Positions 34,567 through 48,946 of a DNA stretch of 64,000 bases are shown here, in pieces. The translations under genes and the position numbers were made by a program. Origin of the DNA: Mixophyes australis (lineage: Eukaryota; Chordata; Amphibia; Anura; Limnodynastidae); assembly GCA_036250195.1 (NCBI GenBank), contig JAVHZZ010000008.1, positions 8,546,434 through 8,610,433 of the forward strand, written 5' to 3'. Within the stretch, counting starts at the first letter, position 1. The number at the start of each line of letters is the position of its first letter. The notes beneath the pieces are model-generated. The model saw only the letters and a list, made by a program, of their open reading frames with translations. It was not told the DNA's origin and made no database searches.

Positions 34567-36316
34567 TATACACAACACTTCGCTTCCTATGGTACGTCCA
34601 TCAGTGGTTTACAAACTATCTGCCATTGGCAAAATACACAAAACGGTATTTGTGTATCTTATACGAAACAACTCTGGTCCATTAACAATACATAAGAAGT
34701 GCTGCACGATGCGTCTGCCTATGATGGACACAAAGCTACATGGATAATTAGTGGGCTCACCATCATAGTTTACCTTGTCAAAGTCTGTTCTGATTGAAGA
34801 CTACGACCAGGACCGTGAACAGAAATCATGGGGTACAGTATACTAAGAGCAGCCCCCACTCTTCTCTATTCTCCCCCTCTACAGTCCTCTTACTCTAACC
34901 TTCAAACAGACACAGGCTCCTTTCCAACCAAGCTCAATAACTATACGGGGGAATCCAGCTCCTTGCGATGTCCAGCACCGCTCATTATGGGGTACTATAG
35001 TATCCAAACATCACAGGATTTCCTGCACACCCTTATGGGAAGTGAGGAAAGAATCTGTTGTTGTTTCACTGCAGAGTCCCCCCACGGCACATCACTAACA
35101 ATCCTTGCTGTCACTTCTATCACACTCTATGTACACACTTGACATACAAGGTTACAACTGACCCTGCTTGTTACACCTACAATGGTTTAGGAATTAAAAA
35201 GTTTCTAGAAATTGCACAGATCACCGTGTCACAGAGAAGATAAATAATGTAGTAAGTAAAAGTATACACTGGAATTCCCCAACAAGTCATGCCAAATAAA
35301 TTATGGAGATATTTCAAACGCCTAGATATTTTTATAAACACCCACGTCAGCCTGTAAGGGTGATAATTATACTGAATAAATGCTTTGGATAGTGGTACTG
35401 AGCAGTTGGCCATACATATAGAACAGGAACATATACTAAGGACTACATAGATAGAGACATCCAGTACACAGAAGAGTACTGTACTACAATTAGCTTGAGA
35501 TGCCGCCCCTAAAATCTCCCAATTGGGGGGGGGGCGATGTTTTGTAATATGGGGTTGGAAAACCCCTATCCTTCAACATAGCCCCCACAACAATGCTTCG
35601 CTCCCACAGTATTCCTAATACTCATGGAGATTGCTGTTCTCCTATTTGCAAAAGTGGTTAAATGGGTGGAGGATGAATCAATAATTAAGCAGAGTTAAAA
35701 ACCCATTTTAATCCCCAATATAATCCTTCACGTTCTGTTTCATGTAATTACCTCTCCTCCCCCTTGGAAATCTGGTTCTACTCAGACGCCAATCTGAAGT
35801 CATTTTCTACTTCACCACATACATTTTCCGTTCAGTGTGTTCAATCTTCTAATAACTATTATGCAGTTACACGTGTTAGGTCAGTGTTGCATGTAATTGA
35901 ATTTGTTTCCACTTTGGTACGGACTTTACATGTCCATCAGAAAAACCTAATGTACGTGGAGGAAAATCTCTGAGCAAGAGAAACACGCTCTGTTGTTGCC
36001 CACCGAGTCGCAGCCTTGTGGCCGAGTGGTCTAAAATCTGCAGGTTTCCTGCGGCCATATTAATGCCGCATGTCCAAGCACCTTACAGGTATTGAACACA
36101 CACATATACTATATGCATATTTGTTACCCTTTCAACATAATTTTAACATCCCCTTAACCAGTAATAAAGAAATTTTATATTAACCAAACTTGTTGGATCA
36201 TTATTTCTCATCGTCCCAAAGACTGAACCACAGGAGATTTACACATCGAACAGGTCCTAGTTGCAACACCGATCATAGAGTTAACATTAATAGGAGTAAG
36301 TAGCATTAGTCTAGCA

Positions 36317-36752
<436 letters not shown>

Positions 36753-36985
36753 CTAGCAGGTTTATTCTACAGGGAATCAAAGGAAACCTTACAAGAGATC
36801 TTCACGTTTTCCTATAAACTATAAGATGATTTGAATTTATTATTATTCATTTTTTTACGATTCCTTATTACAGAAAATAAGATTTAGAATTCAGGTGACA
36901 GGTAAGACAACATGACTTCAGTAATGGAGACAGAAATATAGGACACTTCAGTCTCTAGAGAGTCATTAACTGCTTTTCTTTAACG

Positions 36986-37413
<428 letters not shown>

Positions 37414-38205
37414 TTATACAAGTTGGTGTCTTACTTTTAATTACAATTTTTCACGTTTAATTAAAAAAAAAACATTGCTAAAATCCATCTAATTCATTCT
37501 CTGGTTATGTCCTGTTTGGATGATAATTATAACATAACATAACATATAGCTCCATGCAATGCATACACAACCTGAGATTATGGCCACACAGATTTAAAAC
37601 GAAAATGTTTCTTTGTATTTATTAGCGTCCAGGAGTGTGGACAATTACGCAGGTATTATTTAAGATGCTGGAAGCAGCATCTACTAAAAAGGATTTAAAA
37701 TTCACATCAAAATGAATGAAAACTCATTTTATGCTCATTTTAATGGCATATTTTTAAACGTGAATGTAAACATTCACTATATATTTTACAAACAAATTGC
37801 TAAAAATAAGTAGTACAACATTTAGATTATATTAGGAAAGTGGTCCTTATTTCTTACAATACAACTGGGTAGCTGTAGTCAGAGAGAGAATTGGGGATAC
37901 GCGTTATCAGCGGCTGACGGCCATAAGAACTGTCAGGTTTGGACTTTGCAACAGTACTGGGGACACAGGAGCTGGAATTACATTTTAGATTTGACAGATC
38001 TCTGAACTAGGCCTCTCCGATCAATACCCAATAACTCTCCTCTCTAGAACGCAGCCTCCTCCGTTCCACATCATTTACAGACAGCTCCACAGGTCATCCC
38101 GTAGATGTCATTTATATTGAATTGTTAAAGTACATCTTGAAAATCTTGATAGAGTTTTAACAGTGTACTGAGTTTACACAGACACCAGCATACAGAAAAG
38201 GACGT

Positions 38206-38339
38206 GCACCCGGAGGAAACCCACGCAAACACGGGGAGATCATACAAACTCCACACAGCTAAGGCCATGGTCGGGAACTGAACTCATGACCCCAGCGCTG
38301 TGAGGCAGAAGTGCTAACCACTGAGCCACCATGCTGCCC
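38206..38339 (-). mobile_element. tRNA-headed SINE, 5' head fragment
   Basis: The same SINE family: the A-box (TGGCTCAGTGG), B-box-like segment and central GCGTGGGTTTCCTCCGGGTG are present, but the tail is lost. Lies in the 37350-42022 kank4 intron. Confidence 0.82.
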
Positions 38340-39264
38340 ACACTATAGACTTTTGGAACCATAAAAGACGTCTGTTAGTGGGTAATATCAAGCAGTGAGG
38401 CACAAGACAAGGTTGCACACAGGGTACAATTATCTAGGCTCCTGTCATGGTTTGGGTATGTTTTGTTATAAGGAGCCTCTGACCCCCACACTCAGTACAG
38501 TAGCTGTTGGCATTGGCTAAGAAGACCGTATGCACAACGCAGCTCCCCCTCATCCTGCTTCGTGCTATAATGCTGGTCATCTTTCTTAAACTCTCTGCTT
38601 CCCTTTGTTGTTTCAATATTGTTTTTTGAATGGAAAATTTATTATAGGCTTATTTTGTGGTTATATTTGTATTATATTACTAAACACAAATCTATTGTTG
38701 TTTTACTTGCAGCTTTCATTGAGAAAAGGTTGAAGAGGAAATTCCTGCTACTGCTGAAAAAAAAAAGTTTTGTTTGGCGGAGCTGTCAATCACTATCCCG
38801 CTGCTTGACATCAGAAAGAGGAATTATGGGATATAGCATCGTCCGGCAGAACATCGGATGACATATCTGCTCCCCTAGAGGTCCAGCAGTTCAGCAGCTC
38901 TCCAGCATGAGCAGACTAATGGGTTTCCCAGCCCTCTCCATGCATATAGCGAATGTGTCCGGGTTACTGAAGGTACGATTTAGAGACAGTAAGAAAATCA
39001 TTATTTCTTTGCCAAAATGTTTTCAGCCTGCCCCTTGTGCTGATCCTTGACTGAGCACAGGGAAGAGATTTAACATCCTTTCTGCAACTTTCTGCCTTGT
39101 TACCTGGCCCCCAGCAGATGCCAGTCTGGGACATTCTGGGACCAGCAGACATTTCGGCACTTGTAAAATTACAGCAAATCAAGCACTGGAGCTAAATATG
39201 TAAATTAAGGCCTCCTGTTTACAAATGCCTTTTGAAATGCACATTAGGGATATTTAAGAACAAA

Positions 39265-39648
39265 GCTGGGTACACACTACAGGGTTTTCAGCCGTTTATT
39301 GGGCCAATCACACGATAAACGACTGTTCGACCCGATATCGCAGTAGTGTTTGCATGCTGCAATGATGAACGATTACCGTTTCAAAGTACATTGTATAATT
39401 TCATTTGATTTCTAAACTGGACTAAATATCTAGTTCATGATGGAATGATGTTGGGCAAATTCTGCAGTGTGTATGCACACTCCATAGAGATCTATGGACA
39501 CTAACGGTCCTGAGTACAGAGTCAGGATCTTTTCAGCCGATGGTTATGACAGATGAAGAGCACATATCTGAAGGTAAATCATGTAAAACGTGTATAGTGT
39601 GTACACAGGAATCACATCTGGAAAATTTTTCTGTACTGTCTACCCAGC
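39265..39648. mobile_element. MITE with GCTGGGTACACACTACAG ends
   Basis: The left end GCTGGGTACACACTACAG mirrors TTCTGTACTGTCTACCCAGC at the right. A second right-end copy (TTTTCTGTAGTGTACATCCAGC) ends at 39887, so there may be two overlapping or nested insertions. Non-coding. Confidence 0.65.
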
Positions 39649-40398
39649 CTACATCCTGTGTGCATTCAGTTTATGTTATGATCTTATTCCTTCCCCCCCA
39701 CCCTTTTTTTCAAATGTTTACCACCGCTCAAACGAAACACACTCCTCTATTAACTCATCCTGCACATCACTTTAGTTGCAGACAATGAATATTAGCTGCC
39801 GATTGGGACTTTTTTTTTTTTCCCAGTCGTTGGTAAATTCGTTAACTATATCGCATCGGGAGAAATTTTCTGTAGTGTACATCCAGCCCAAGTGTTGGGT
39901 AATATGAAACACAAACTATATGGAGTGCATACTGAATATAAAAGTTAGGTAGCTGCAAATTGGCCCTAATTCTAGTGACTGTCCCAGATTTTTTAAGATG
40001 TGCCCCCATTTTGCAAATGCCTTACAAATTAAGGGGACTATTTATGACGGATTGCAATTTTTCCCCGTTAATGAGCAGCCCTTATCACAACGATAAGAGA
40101 TGCGCATTTTCAGAGGCTACCCTGGCAAACACCATATTTCCACTGACTGTCAATGAACTTCCAGGTTCTGACCCAGTGTCTTTACTGCACACAGACTAAT
40201 TAGTTAGAGGAGGGAGGGCAGAAGCGTACAGTCTGCTGGGAAGGATTAGATGATGCTTCTCTGCTTTCTCTATAGGACAGACCTGCTAACGCCATAATCA
40301 GGTGATGTTAGGGGTCTTTCCTGAGTGAAGGTATTCATTTTATTTTATATATGGTACCAGTTGCAAAACCGTATAAATGCCCTACATGTACACAAAAC

Positions 40399-40764
40399 AA
40401 AAAAAGACAGTTGTCAGTGCTTATCTTTAACACTACAAATCTGTGTGTAACTAGCAAAAAGATCACATGAGGCATCGGTTCATATTTTCATCCAAACATT
40501 TAAGCCTGCATCAAGGGTACCTCATTCACCCAAAAAGGCCATTGCTGGATGTAAGCCCCTATACCTGGGAGGTGAGTGCATCTGGTTTTAACTGCATTTT
40601 AGGTCAGTGTAGGACCTGCATACAGTGAGGTACACACTTGAGGCTGGGATGCAGGCTTAAATGTTTTGATCAAAATATGAACAAATACCTCATGTTTTCA
40701 TTTAGCCAGATACACACAGATATGCAGTGGTAAGGAAGACCGCTGACATCAACTGTCTTTTTTA
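40399..40764. mobile_element. Palindromic MITE, AAAAGACAGTTGTCAG ends
   Basis: The left end AAAAAGACAGTTGTCAGTGC mirrors the right end CGCTGACATCAACTGTCTTT, and inner segments are also inverted (TTTAAGCCTGCATC / GATGCAGGCTTAAA), so much of the element folds back. Related to 10619-10920. Non-coding. Confidence 0.78.
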
Positions 40765-41896
40765 TTTATTTATAGTCATTTATTTATGTTTGAACTATTT
40801 ATTTAGAAAAATAGCAGTGATATACAAACATGAATCAACATTTAGTACAGTGCAAAAGGCATAGGTAAATAACAATGCAAAGGCAAGCATTCAAACAAAA
40901 AATAAATAAATACAAAAAACGGTCACAGGAGAAACCAATGAAGAACGCTTGTTGTACCAATTACTCAACCTGTATAACATTTTCCAAGAATATGAGGTGG
41001 GGGGGGGGGGGAGGGGCACTGGTCATCGCTGAAGGAGGAGAATAGAACGCAGAGGGAAGTACTTCATATAATCACAGGAAGTCTCCTATAAATAGTGGCC
41101 TGCAGGCTCCCTGATCTGCTAGACTTCAGAGCAGTTTACTCACGTCATGTTATATCTCAAATGTGGTACAAGCAGAGTCACCGAATATATAAATTTGAAA
41201 GGTCCCTAATCGAAGGTGTATTCATGTTGGATAGCAATGTATTTTAATAGAAAAGCGTATTATTGGTTTCAACTCTACGGCAGCTGCTCCCTGTGTGGAC
41301 TGTCTCTACCAACCCCAAGTATGACTCCATCTGTTATTATGGATGTCATAGAATACCACGTCTGTCTGAAACAGAAGCAGAGCTTGTCAGCCTCTCCTCG
41401 CCTACCCAGACAAGTCAAGCATTGAACACTTCAAGAATCACATGCACAGGTGAAAGAATCTAATTTATAAACCAACTATGTTACATAGAGCAATACTCAA
41501 AACATGATGGAAGATAAAACTCGCTGTTCGGTCTGGCGCTGAATTTCTACTGCAACTATTGACAAGTGTGTTGAAGTATTTCCTCCTTCCTCCATCATAA
41601 ACAGCTAGTGACACATTCATCAGCTTTTAGACAATGTTTAAAATTATGAACCCGGAATCCTATTATTGAGATACTGGTTTCTGCACTGCCTGGTCATGAT
41701 GCAAGCTCTCTCTGCCATACAAAAACGGCAATTGACAAAAAAGGAAAAATGTTAGGATACAGGAACGACACAGTTAATTAAGCACTTCAAATGTTTTATG
41801 TACATTGTTTAGTTCATTAATACACAGGTTTCCAGATAGGTTACCTCCTAATACTGTCTTGATTTGCTCTTTGCACAAAACCAATTGTTGCTAGAC

Positions 41897-41980
41897 AACA
41901 CATTGTAGTGTTTGGCAGAGCATTCTGAGACTTGTAGTTAGCAGCTGGTGAGTCACAAGTTGCCAAAACTTCCTGTACAG
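41897..41980 (-). mobile_element. Degraded half copy of the same hAT MITE
   Basis: The minus strand reads TTGGCAACTTGTGACTCACC, then ACTACAAGTCTCAGAATGC, clearly related to one arm of the MITE at 31162 and 36317. Only one arm is recognisable. It lies just after the ankyrin 1 exon of kank4. Confidence 0.6.
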
Positions 41981-42011
41981 GGAAAATAATAAATTATTTA
42001 GTAACAGACTA

Positions 42012-42242
<231 letters not shown>

Positions 42243-43404
42243 CTACAACAATACAAGAGTTATTAGTTACTGGCGGCGGCCAAGCCATGAGGTCTATCCC
42301 CAAACAATCCAGAGATAACCACAAGTGAGAGGTAACCGCAGCACAATGTTCTAAAACATTCCCTATATATCAAATGTTTATTGCAAATGTAGAACATCTA
42401 TCTCGGGGGCTCATTCAGATGTTTATATTGGGATTCCCTGGGGGCTCAGCCAGAAGAGCTGGGTGATGAGGTCACACCAGAAACTTGGAGCGGTTTCCAA
42501 GACAAGACAAGAGGGCTGGAGCGCTATGAGGCAATTAATCTCATAATAGATTACATTCAGCAATTGTAAACCACCATATAAATAACTGGCTCTGAAAATA
42601 CCAATACTAATTGTTGCAACTAAGTTAATTTGTTCAGCCATTAAGTATGAATTATGAAAATGTAGGCAAGACATCCAACCTTGCATTGTTAGAGATACAG
42701 ACAGAGCTTTGCAGCTACAGACTGTTGCGTTTCACCTCTGTTTGTAGTGCATTCTTTGTCTCCTGGTGGCTTGTAAGATAGATGCTTAATGTTGCTCCAT
42801 CTAAACTGGGAAGTCTGTTAATAGTGGTGTTTAATCTGAACTTTTTAGGAAATACCCGTTGTGCGTGGCTGCACTGAACAGCAGATTATCAATGCTGTTT
42901 TTTTGGAATGGAGCGCTCATTCGATTAACCTTGTAATTATTTGACTTCTGGTTGTTCAGCTTAGAATAGGGATGCTGATCGGCAGAGACCCACAGTTAAA
43001 TAGAGAATTCTGATACCTTACAAAACACGGACTGTAGGACAGTACAGTCAGAAAATAAACTACTACCATAGTTGGGTCTGAGTGCTGACCGTCAGTACAT
43101 TACTTGCCTAATTACTGCTGGTAAAACGTAGTTATTTTTAGGGATCACTGATCCCAATGACAACTGTTCTTGTCTGCATGTTAAGCTCCAACACATCTAA
43201 AAAAACTGCATGAATTGTTGTGTTTCCAGTTGTACAACAGCAGTTATTGAAAGGATCAATGATCTCTTGGACAAATCCTTTTTGCAAATGGTATTAAGGT
43301 GCATTGGCCACAGTTATATGCATGCTGTAAATAACTGCAAGTCATAGAAATAGGAATGACAACATTCTGCTATGTTTGAAAACATGATCATATGTTTTTC
43401 TGGA

Positions 43405-43860
43405 AGGGCATAGGGGCATATTTAACAAATCACGGTAGTGCACTATTGTGCACTTACCGTGGAATTAAAGTCCCGGGGGCATATTCAATTAGCTTTCCGG
43501 TTCGCGGGATCGCGCCGGAACAGCCGCGAAACTTAATCCACGTTACCGCAATAACGTGGATTTTCGTTCGCAGCCCATAGGGTTGCGTACAAAAATCCGC
43601 GTTAATGCGGTACCGTATTAACGGCAATAGTGCGCAGGATTCGCGGTAACGCGTGTTACCGCGAACCGGAAAGCTAATTGAATATGCCCCTCGATGTGCC
43701 CTCCGCAAATTTATTAAAGGTGCATCGCAGCAGATATCATGGATATCTGCTGCTTTGCACTCCTGATCGTTTTTGCGAGCAGTCACCATTCAACAGAATG
43801 GTGACTGCTCTGGCCGCACTCTAACAAGTCCCGAAATTTTTTTTTTCGGGAACTTGTCTT
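43405..43860. repeat. Chain of hairpins around a nested MITE
   Basis: Four hairpins lie in a row: 43431-43461 (CACGGTA arms with GTGCAC), 43728-43753 (GCAGCAGATATC arms), 43777-43810 (15-bp perfect arms GAGCAGTCACCATTC with a 4-base loop) and 43824-43857 (ACAAGT.CCCGAA arms with a T-rich loop). The MITE at 43475-43690 sits between the first and second. Probably a non-autonomous DNA transposon built of hairpins, disrupted by the nested copy. Confidence 0.7.
43475..43690. mobile_element. Palindromic MITE with about 32-bp inverted ends
   Basis: GGGGCATATTCAATTAGCTT at the left is the reverse complement of the right end at about 43659-43690, over an arm of about 32 bp that includes CCGGTTCGCGG. 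CpG- and CGCG-rich inside. The ATTCAATT end links it loosely to the elements at 436 and 11151. It is embedded in a longer chain of hairpins (43405-43860). Confidence 0.82.
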
Positions 43861-44933
43861 GATAATGTACGCCAGAAGCCCGTATCGGATAGAGAATCAG
43901 CCCAGTTCTCCAAAAACCCTGAATCCTTCTTCCCACACCAACATCACTTATTTACCCCTTAAGCAGATTACCCTATCTGCCCTCACAAATCTAACACCAG
44001 CACCTCTAGTTTTCACTACATCCCTGCCCCCATCTTTACTGTTAGTGGGAGTACTCTTCACTCTACTCCTCCTTCTGCAATTTGGTCATGTCCCTTAGGA
44101 TTCTGCTCTCCCATATATCCAGCCTTTCTACACTGGCTCCGACCAGTGAGTACCAAACGCCTTTACATGTTGCCTTTAGTTTCAGAATTTAGGCCTCCAG
44201 ATAAACAACATTCCCACATCTTGCAAAGTTGATGAAGAAGTGCATAATAGTACATTATGTACGCTGGATGGAATAACCAATCAAAGAAGACAACCACCAT
44301 ATAGGCGAGATGCTCTGTGATTGTTATTGGTTCATACTGATAAGCTGTTTGTCAGTTTAATTTCACCTCTTGGGAACACTGTTAGAAAATGCAAATATTC
44401 AGCAAGTTTCTCCGGCAGAGTGACGCATGCATCTATGTGTTACTGAACATTTCCACACCAAAAAAAAAGAAATATGCATTTTCCATTAGATAAAATATAC
44501 GGAACATTATTTTTGCTATAAAATCCTATGTTTCCATAGTTAACCGTCTCCATTGTGGTTGTAATCTCTCTCTGTAGGAGCCATCATTAAAGGTGCAGCG
44601 ATATATCGCAGACGCTGCAGGTGTTTTCTGATCATTGTTGTGATCACATGTGTGGAAATAACGGAAGCAGAGAAGATCTGTTCTTATCCTGGCACCTGCT
44701 GTTTCCATACACCGAAGAGTCGGAAACTTATTATACCCCTAATTGCCAAATTGTTACTGCTAGACACAGCCAGAAAAGTGTGTATTAAGAGTGGTGTCTG
44801 TGTTATGCAGAAAGAGGTAAGAAACACGAGGCGCTGTAACCCTCCGTGTGAATGACATGGTCTCTCTAAAGGCGGCTGCACTTCCATCTCCATTATCAAT
44901 GTAATGAAAGCTTTACTATAGGCCAGGGTTTCC

Positions 44934-45116
44934 CAAACCCAGTCCTCAGGGCTCCCCAACAGTGCAGGTTTTCCATATCTCCTTGCTGGAGCACAGGCGT
45001 ATTCATTACTGACTGACACATTGTAACAGATCCACATGTGGTCCTAATTATGTCAGATGTGATCCAGAAAACCTGCACTGTTGGGGAGCCCTAAGGACTG
45101 GGTTTGGGAAACCCTG
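44934..45116. mobile_element. hAT-like MITE, CAGGGTTTCCCAAAC ends
   Basis: CAGGGTTTCCCAAACCCAGT at the left mirrors CTGGGTTTGGGAAACCCTG at the right, with a second inverted pair AACAGTGCAGGTTTTC / GAAAACCTGCACTGTT inside. This end sequence is typical of widespread vertebrate hAT MITEs. I could not find a clean 8-bp duplication. Confidence 0.8.
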
Positions 45117-45504
45117 CAGGCACATTATCCAAGAATCACATAACTTGGATACAGTGACATCATTACCTATTAAAACGAGCAATTAAAAAAAACAAAAAAC
45201 AAAAAAACAGGAGGAGGAATTATTAATTGTCTATTCTACCTGATCTATAACGGTGAGACCGGATTACATTCAGGAGCAGTAATGAATAATGATTATTGAT
45301 TCCTAGGAGAACAGAGTGTCTTGCTTGCTGAAAATTAAGTCTCTTACATGCTCTGGTTTTCCCAGGATAGTCCTGATTATTGCAGCTGGAATTTTTTAAA
45401 ATTTACCTAATGCCCACAGTAGACTGCCATATTATGAGCTGAAAAAATACTCATGAGAATGCAACCTATTAATGCTGTAAGAAGCAGAGACATGGATAGG
45501 TTAT

Positions 45505-46200
45505 ATAATCAGTAATGTCACTGGTTCCTAGTGAATAGATAGGCTGCACTCTCAGTGATGTCACTGGCTCCTAGTGAATGGATAGGCTGCATTCTCAGTG
45601 ATGTCACTGGTTCCTAGTGAATGGATAGGCTGCATTCTCAGTGATGTCACTGGCTCCTAGTGAATGGATAGGCTGCACCCTCAGTGATGTCACTGGCTCC
45701 TAGTGAATGGATAGGCTGCATTCTCAGTGATGTCACTGGTTCCTAGTGAATGGATAGGCTGCACCCTCAGTGATGTCACTGGCTCCTAGTGAATGGATAG
45801 GCTGCACCCTCAGTGATGTCACTGGCTCCTAGTGAATGGATAGGCTGCATTCTCAGTGATGTCACTGGTTCCTAGTGAATGGATAGGCTGCACTCTCAGT
45901 GATGGTCACTGGCTCCTAGTGAATGGATAGGCTGCACTCTCAGTGATGTCACTGATTCCTAGTGAATGGATAGGCTGCACTCTCAGTGATGTCCCTGGTT
46001 CCTAGTGAATGGATAGGCTGCACTCTCAGTGATGTCACTGGCTCCTAGTGAATGGATAGGCTGCACTCTCAGTGATGTCCCTGGTTCCTAGTGAATGGAT
46101 AGGCTGCACTCTCAGTGATGTCACTGGCTCCTAGTGAATGGATAGGCTGCACTCTCAGTGATGTCCCTTGTTAGTGAGTTGATAGGCTGCAATCACAGGG
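45505..46200 (-). repeat. 43-bp minisatellite array, about 16 copies, inverted (kank4 intron)
   Basis: The unit read on + is GATGTCACTGGCTCCTAGTG AATGGATAGGCTGCATTCTC AGT, the reverse complement of the array at 13626-16014. Edge units are degenerate. One unit has an extra G (near 45904). In the last part, GTCCCTGG-type variants recur every 86 bp (45991, 46077, 46163), a two-unit period. Relative to transcription the unit has the same sense in kank4 as in patj. Confidence 0.97.
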
Positions 46201-46854
46201 ATATTGGCTCAGCTCACAAAATGTCTAATTAGACATCAATGTAAAGAGCATATTTTCATCATCTATACAGGCTTATAGAATGTTAAGAACTCACTTAACG
46301 GAATATGTTTAGAGAAATTGCTAATGATGAGTTTCAAATGGAACACTGAGCAAACTGCTTCAAAAATTGTGCTAAATCCTCAAGTATTGATCACGCTGCT
46401 GTGGGCATCTCCTGTCTAAGTAAGCGACCGTTAAAATAATGGGCTGCAACAAAATCCTGGAAATTGTTGGGGCTACCCAGGATCAATGATTCCGATGCCT
46501 TCATGATATATTTAGAGCAATTTGCTCACATCTCATTCATTCTTAATACATTCGCCTGACTGAGCCCTTACTCCTGTTCAGGGGTTACAGGATCACATAT
46601 GGCTATTGATGTCTTTCGATTTGTAGATTGAAAAGTCCTTTTTAGCGGTTTTTTTTTTAGGAGAGGGACTGTGCCGCCCTATGAGATTAATTATACTGTA
46701 TATTCCATTATAAAGCATTTGCCTTTAAACTGCAAAGTGTGCAGCTAACCCATTGCTTTTTAATTAAAAGTCCAATCATTACATACTGCTCTCATCTCTA
46801 GCCGGGGGCGATAAGAACAAAGGGGGATGAGAGAATGGGAGGGGTAATCTATAC

Positions 46855-46942
46855 CAATTTGTTATCTGTGGTGGTCCTCAGTTCTGCAAGATGACTGCTC
46901 AATATTTGACATTCGCTGCGAAATGCTTCCCCCATCGAACAC
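46855..46942 (-). CDS. kank4: kank4 exon: helix before the ankyrin domain (small)
   Basis: An 88-nt exon with acceptor tcttacag and donor ttg|gtatag. It completes the split Arg and reads CSMGEAFRSECQILSSHLAE, then LRTTTDNKL, like [25 protein letters not shown] in human KANK4. Diverged and short, but phase and position fit exactly between its neighbours. Confidence 0.85.
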
Positions 46943-48946
46943 CTGTAAGAGAGACCGGAGACACACGTCAATATCTGTCTCTAAACATTCATCACATTGC
47001 TGGAGAGAGAAGAGATGTTACTGATTGCAGAGAGCACAGTTTGCTTGATTATTTGCACTCATTAGTTGGTTCATTGTACGTTTTCATGGAATCAGCAATG
47101 CTGGGATTAGATCTGAATCACAGACTATAGTAATTCCCCTTTCACCAATAGTTCAATGATCAGATGACCTAATTAATGAAGAAAATACCGTAACTGCCTT
47201 TCTTCTAATCCAGAAATGTTCAAACTAACATAGGCAGGGCCCCCAGATTTTTATTTTTAACTTAATAACTGCAACTTAAATGAAACGTTTAGTGTATTAA
47301 TAATGAGTGAAACATATGAAAAAAAACTTACATTTAAATAAAAATAGATTTGTTACTCATTTATAAAACAATTCAAAGTTTGGTTTGAGCTTCAGTTGAA
47401 TATTAAGCAACCCTAGCTTTCAGGTGATTTTAGAACACAATTATCACTTTAAATCGTTCATTTAAGGCTTTTCCCATAAGAATTCATGGGGGAGCAATAC
47501 AGGTGTCTGGAAAACTTCAGATTCTTGTAGTTACAACCTAGTTACAAGAAGGGACTAAGGTATGTGGGAAGTAAGGAGGAAAGAATCACTTATTCTAAAG
47601 CAGATTCCTTATGTCCCAGGATTCACTGGAATTGTTTGTTGTGAGACAGGTGGGTGAAGCAGACTGAGTATGGTGAAATAGTCCATCACCCACTTTTGAG
47701 CAGTTGCTGAAATCTCATCTTCCCTTGAATCCTCTTAGAGCATAGAGATTGAGAAGCTGCTGAACATTCCAATAGGGGCAAAGAGAGCATTCAGAGAAAA
47801 GAGGAGCCGTTCTGGGATATATCCTGAAGACGTACACACGAAGAACTAACAACGCATTGGGATGAGCGTAGTGAGCAATTGGGAGAGAGATAACATTGTA
47901 TATGTAGGAAGGGGAAATTACAGATGGCTGTATAGCTTCAGGATTGTCAGAGTGGCAGCTGGTGCGGTGAGTAAGCCTGGCAGTGGTGTCCACAATGGAC
48001 TGCAGTCTGTAGATGGGGAAGGTCAATCAACAGTAGTAAGTGGGCCTAGGACAAAGCCCCAAGATACTACAAGTGAGTGGAGAAAAGGTTACACTAATAT
48101 GTGAGACACTAAATAGGTGGTTGAAAAAGTATGGTCACAATCAGAAGAGAACAGAATCATGGAAGGCAAAAGACAGCTCAGACGAGAAAAGTATAAATAA
48201 GATGATTGTCTTTGGACAGATTAGGAAGTGGGGTGTTCAGAGAGGTAGCTGTGTGAGGGAAAAGGGTCAAGCACACAGGTCGTTAAGGGAGATATAGATA
48301 ATAATTTAGCAACTTCCTCAAAGGAAACGTGAGGTAGGAAGGGGAGTGGGGGGTAAGAAGGTTGCTGTGAGGGGGAATTGGTTTTAGTAAAAGTTTCATG
48401 TATAACAGAGGATGTATCAGACGAAAATAATTAAAAGAACCAGACAGAGAAATCACCAAGTAAACTTAAGAAAAGATAAGGTCGATACAAAGCCAAAAGA
48501 ATACAGTGAACAAAGGCGAACAGCATGGACATAAAAAGAAGAGAACAAGAGAGAATAAGAATAGTACTCCAGGATAGGTCACCTTGGTGTGGCTGGAAAA
48601 GATAGAAGGAGGTGAGGAATAGAGTGTTTGTTACATACTATGTGTGTATTCGACACCGAAATGGAAATTGATTTCCTAGATTGTGGCGATTGAAGATGTG
48701 AGGCAGATAAGGTGCCTGGGAGCAAATGTAAATACAGGAAGGTCCAGGGTCTGGTGAGATATCACCAGCAGAAAGTACTAGGAGAAGGGATATAGAAAGT
48801 AATTGCTAGAGGATTGTAGGAGTGAATATTTCCTTAAGGGGGGGAGATCCTGGATCATGAGCTAAATAATATAGAAATAGAGGCACGGAAAATGACACAG
48901 GGCTGAATCATTAATTATTCATATGTACACAGACACAAACAGCATT

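Noticed and set aside
36007..36040. tRNA-like text CAGCCTTGTGGCCGAGTGGT
   Set aside because: It looks like the 5' part of a Ser/Leu tRNA (GTGGCCGAGTGGT), but the anticodon arm and T arm do not follow, so it is at most a tRNA fragment or SINE head.
47715..48297. Open frames of 80-103 codons in purine-rich sequence
   Set aside because: No start context, splice sites or recognisable protein; best explained by base composition.
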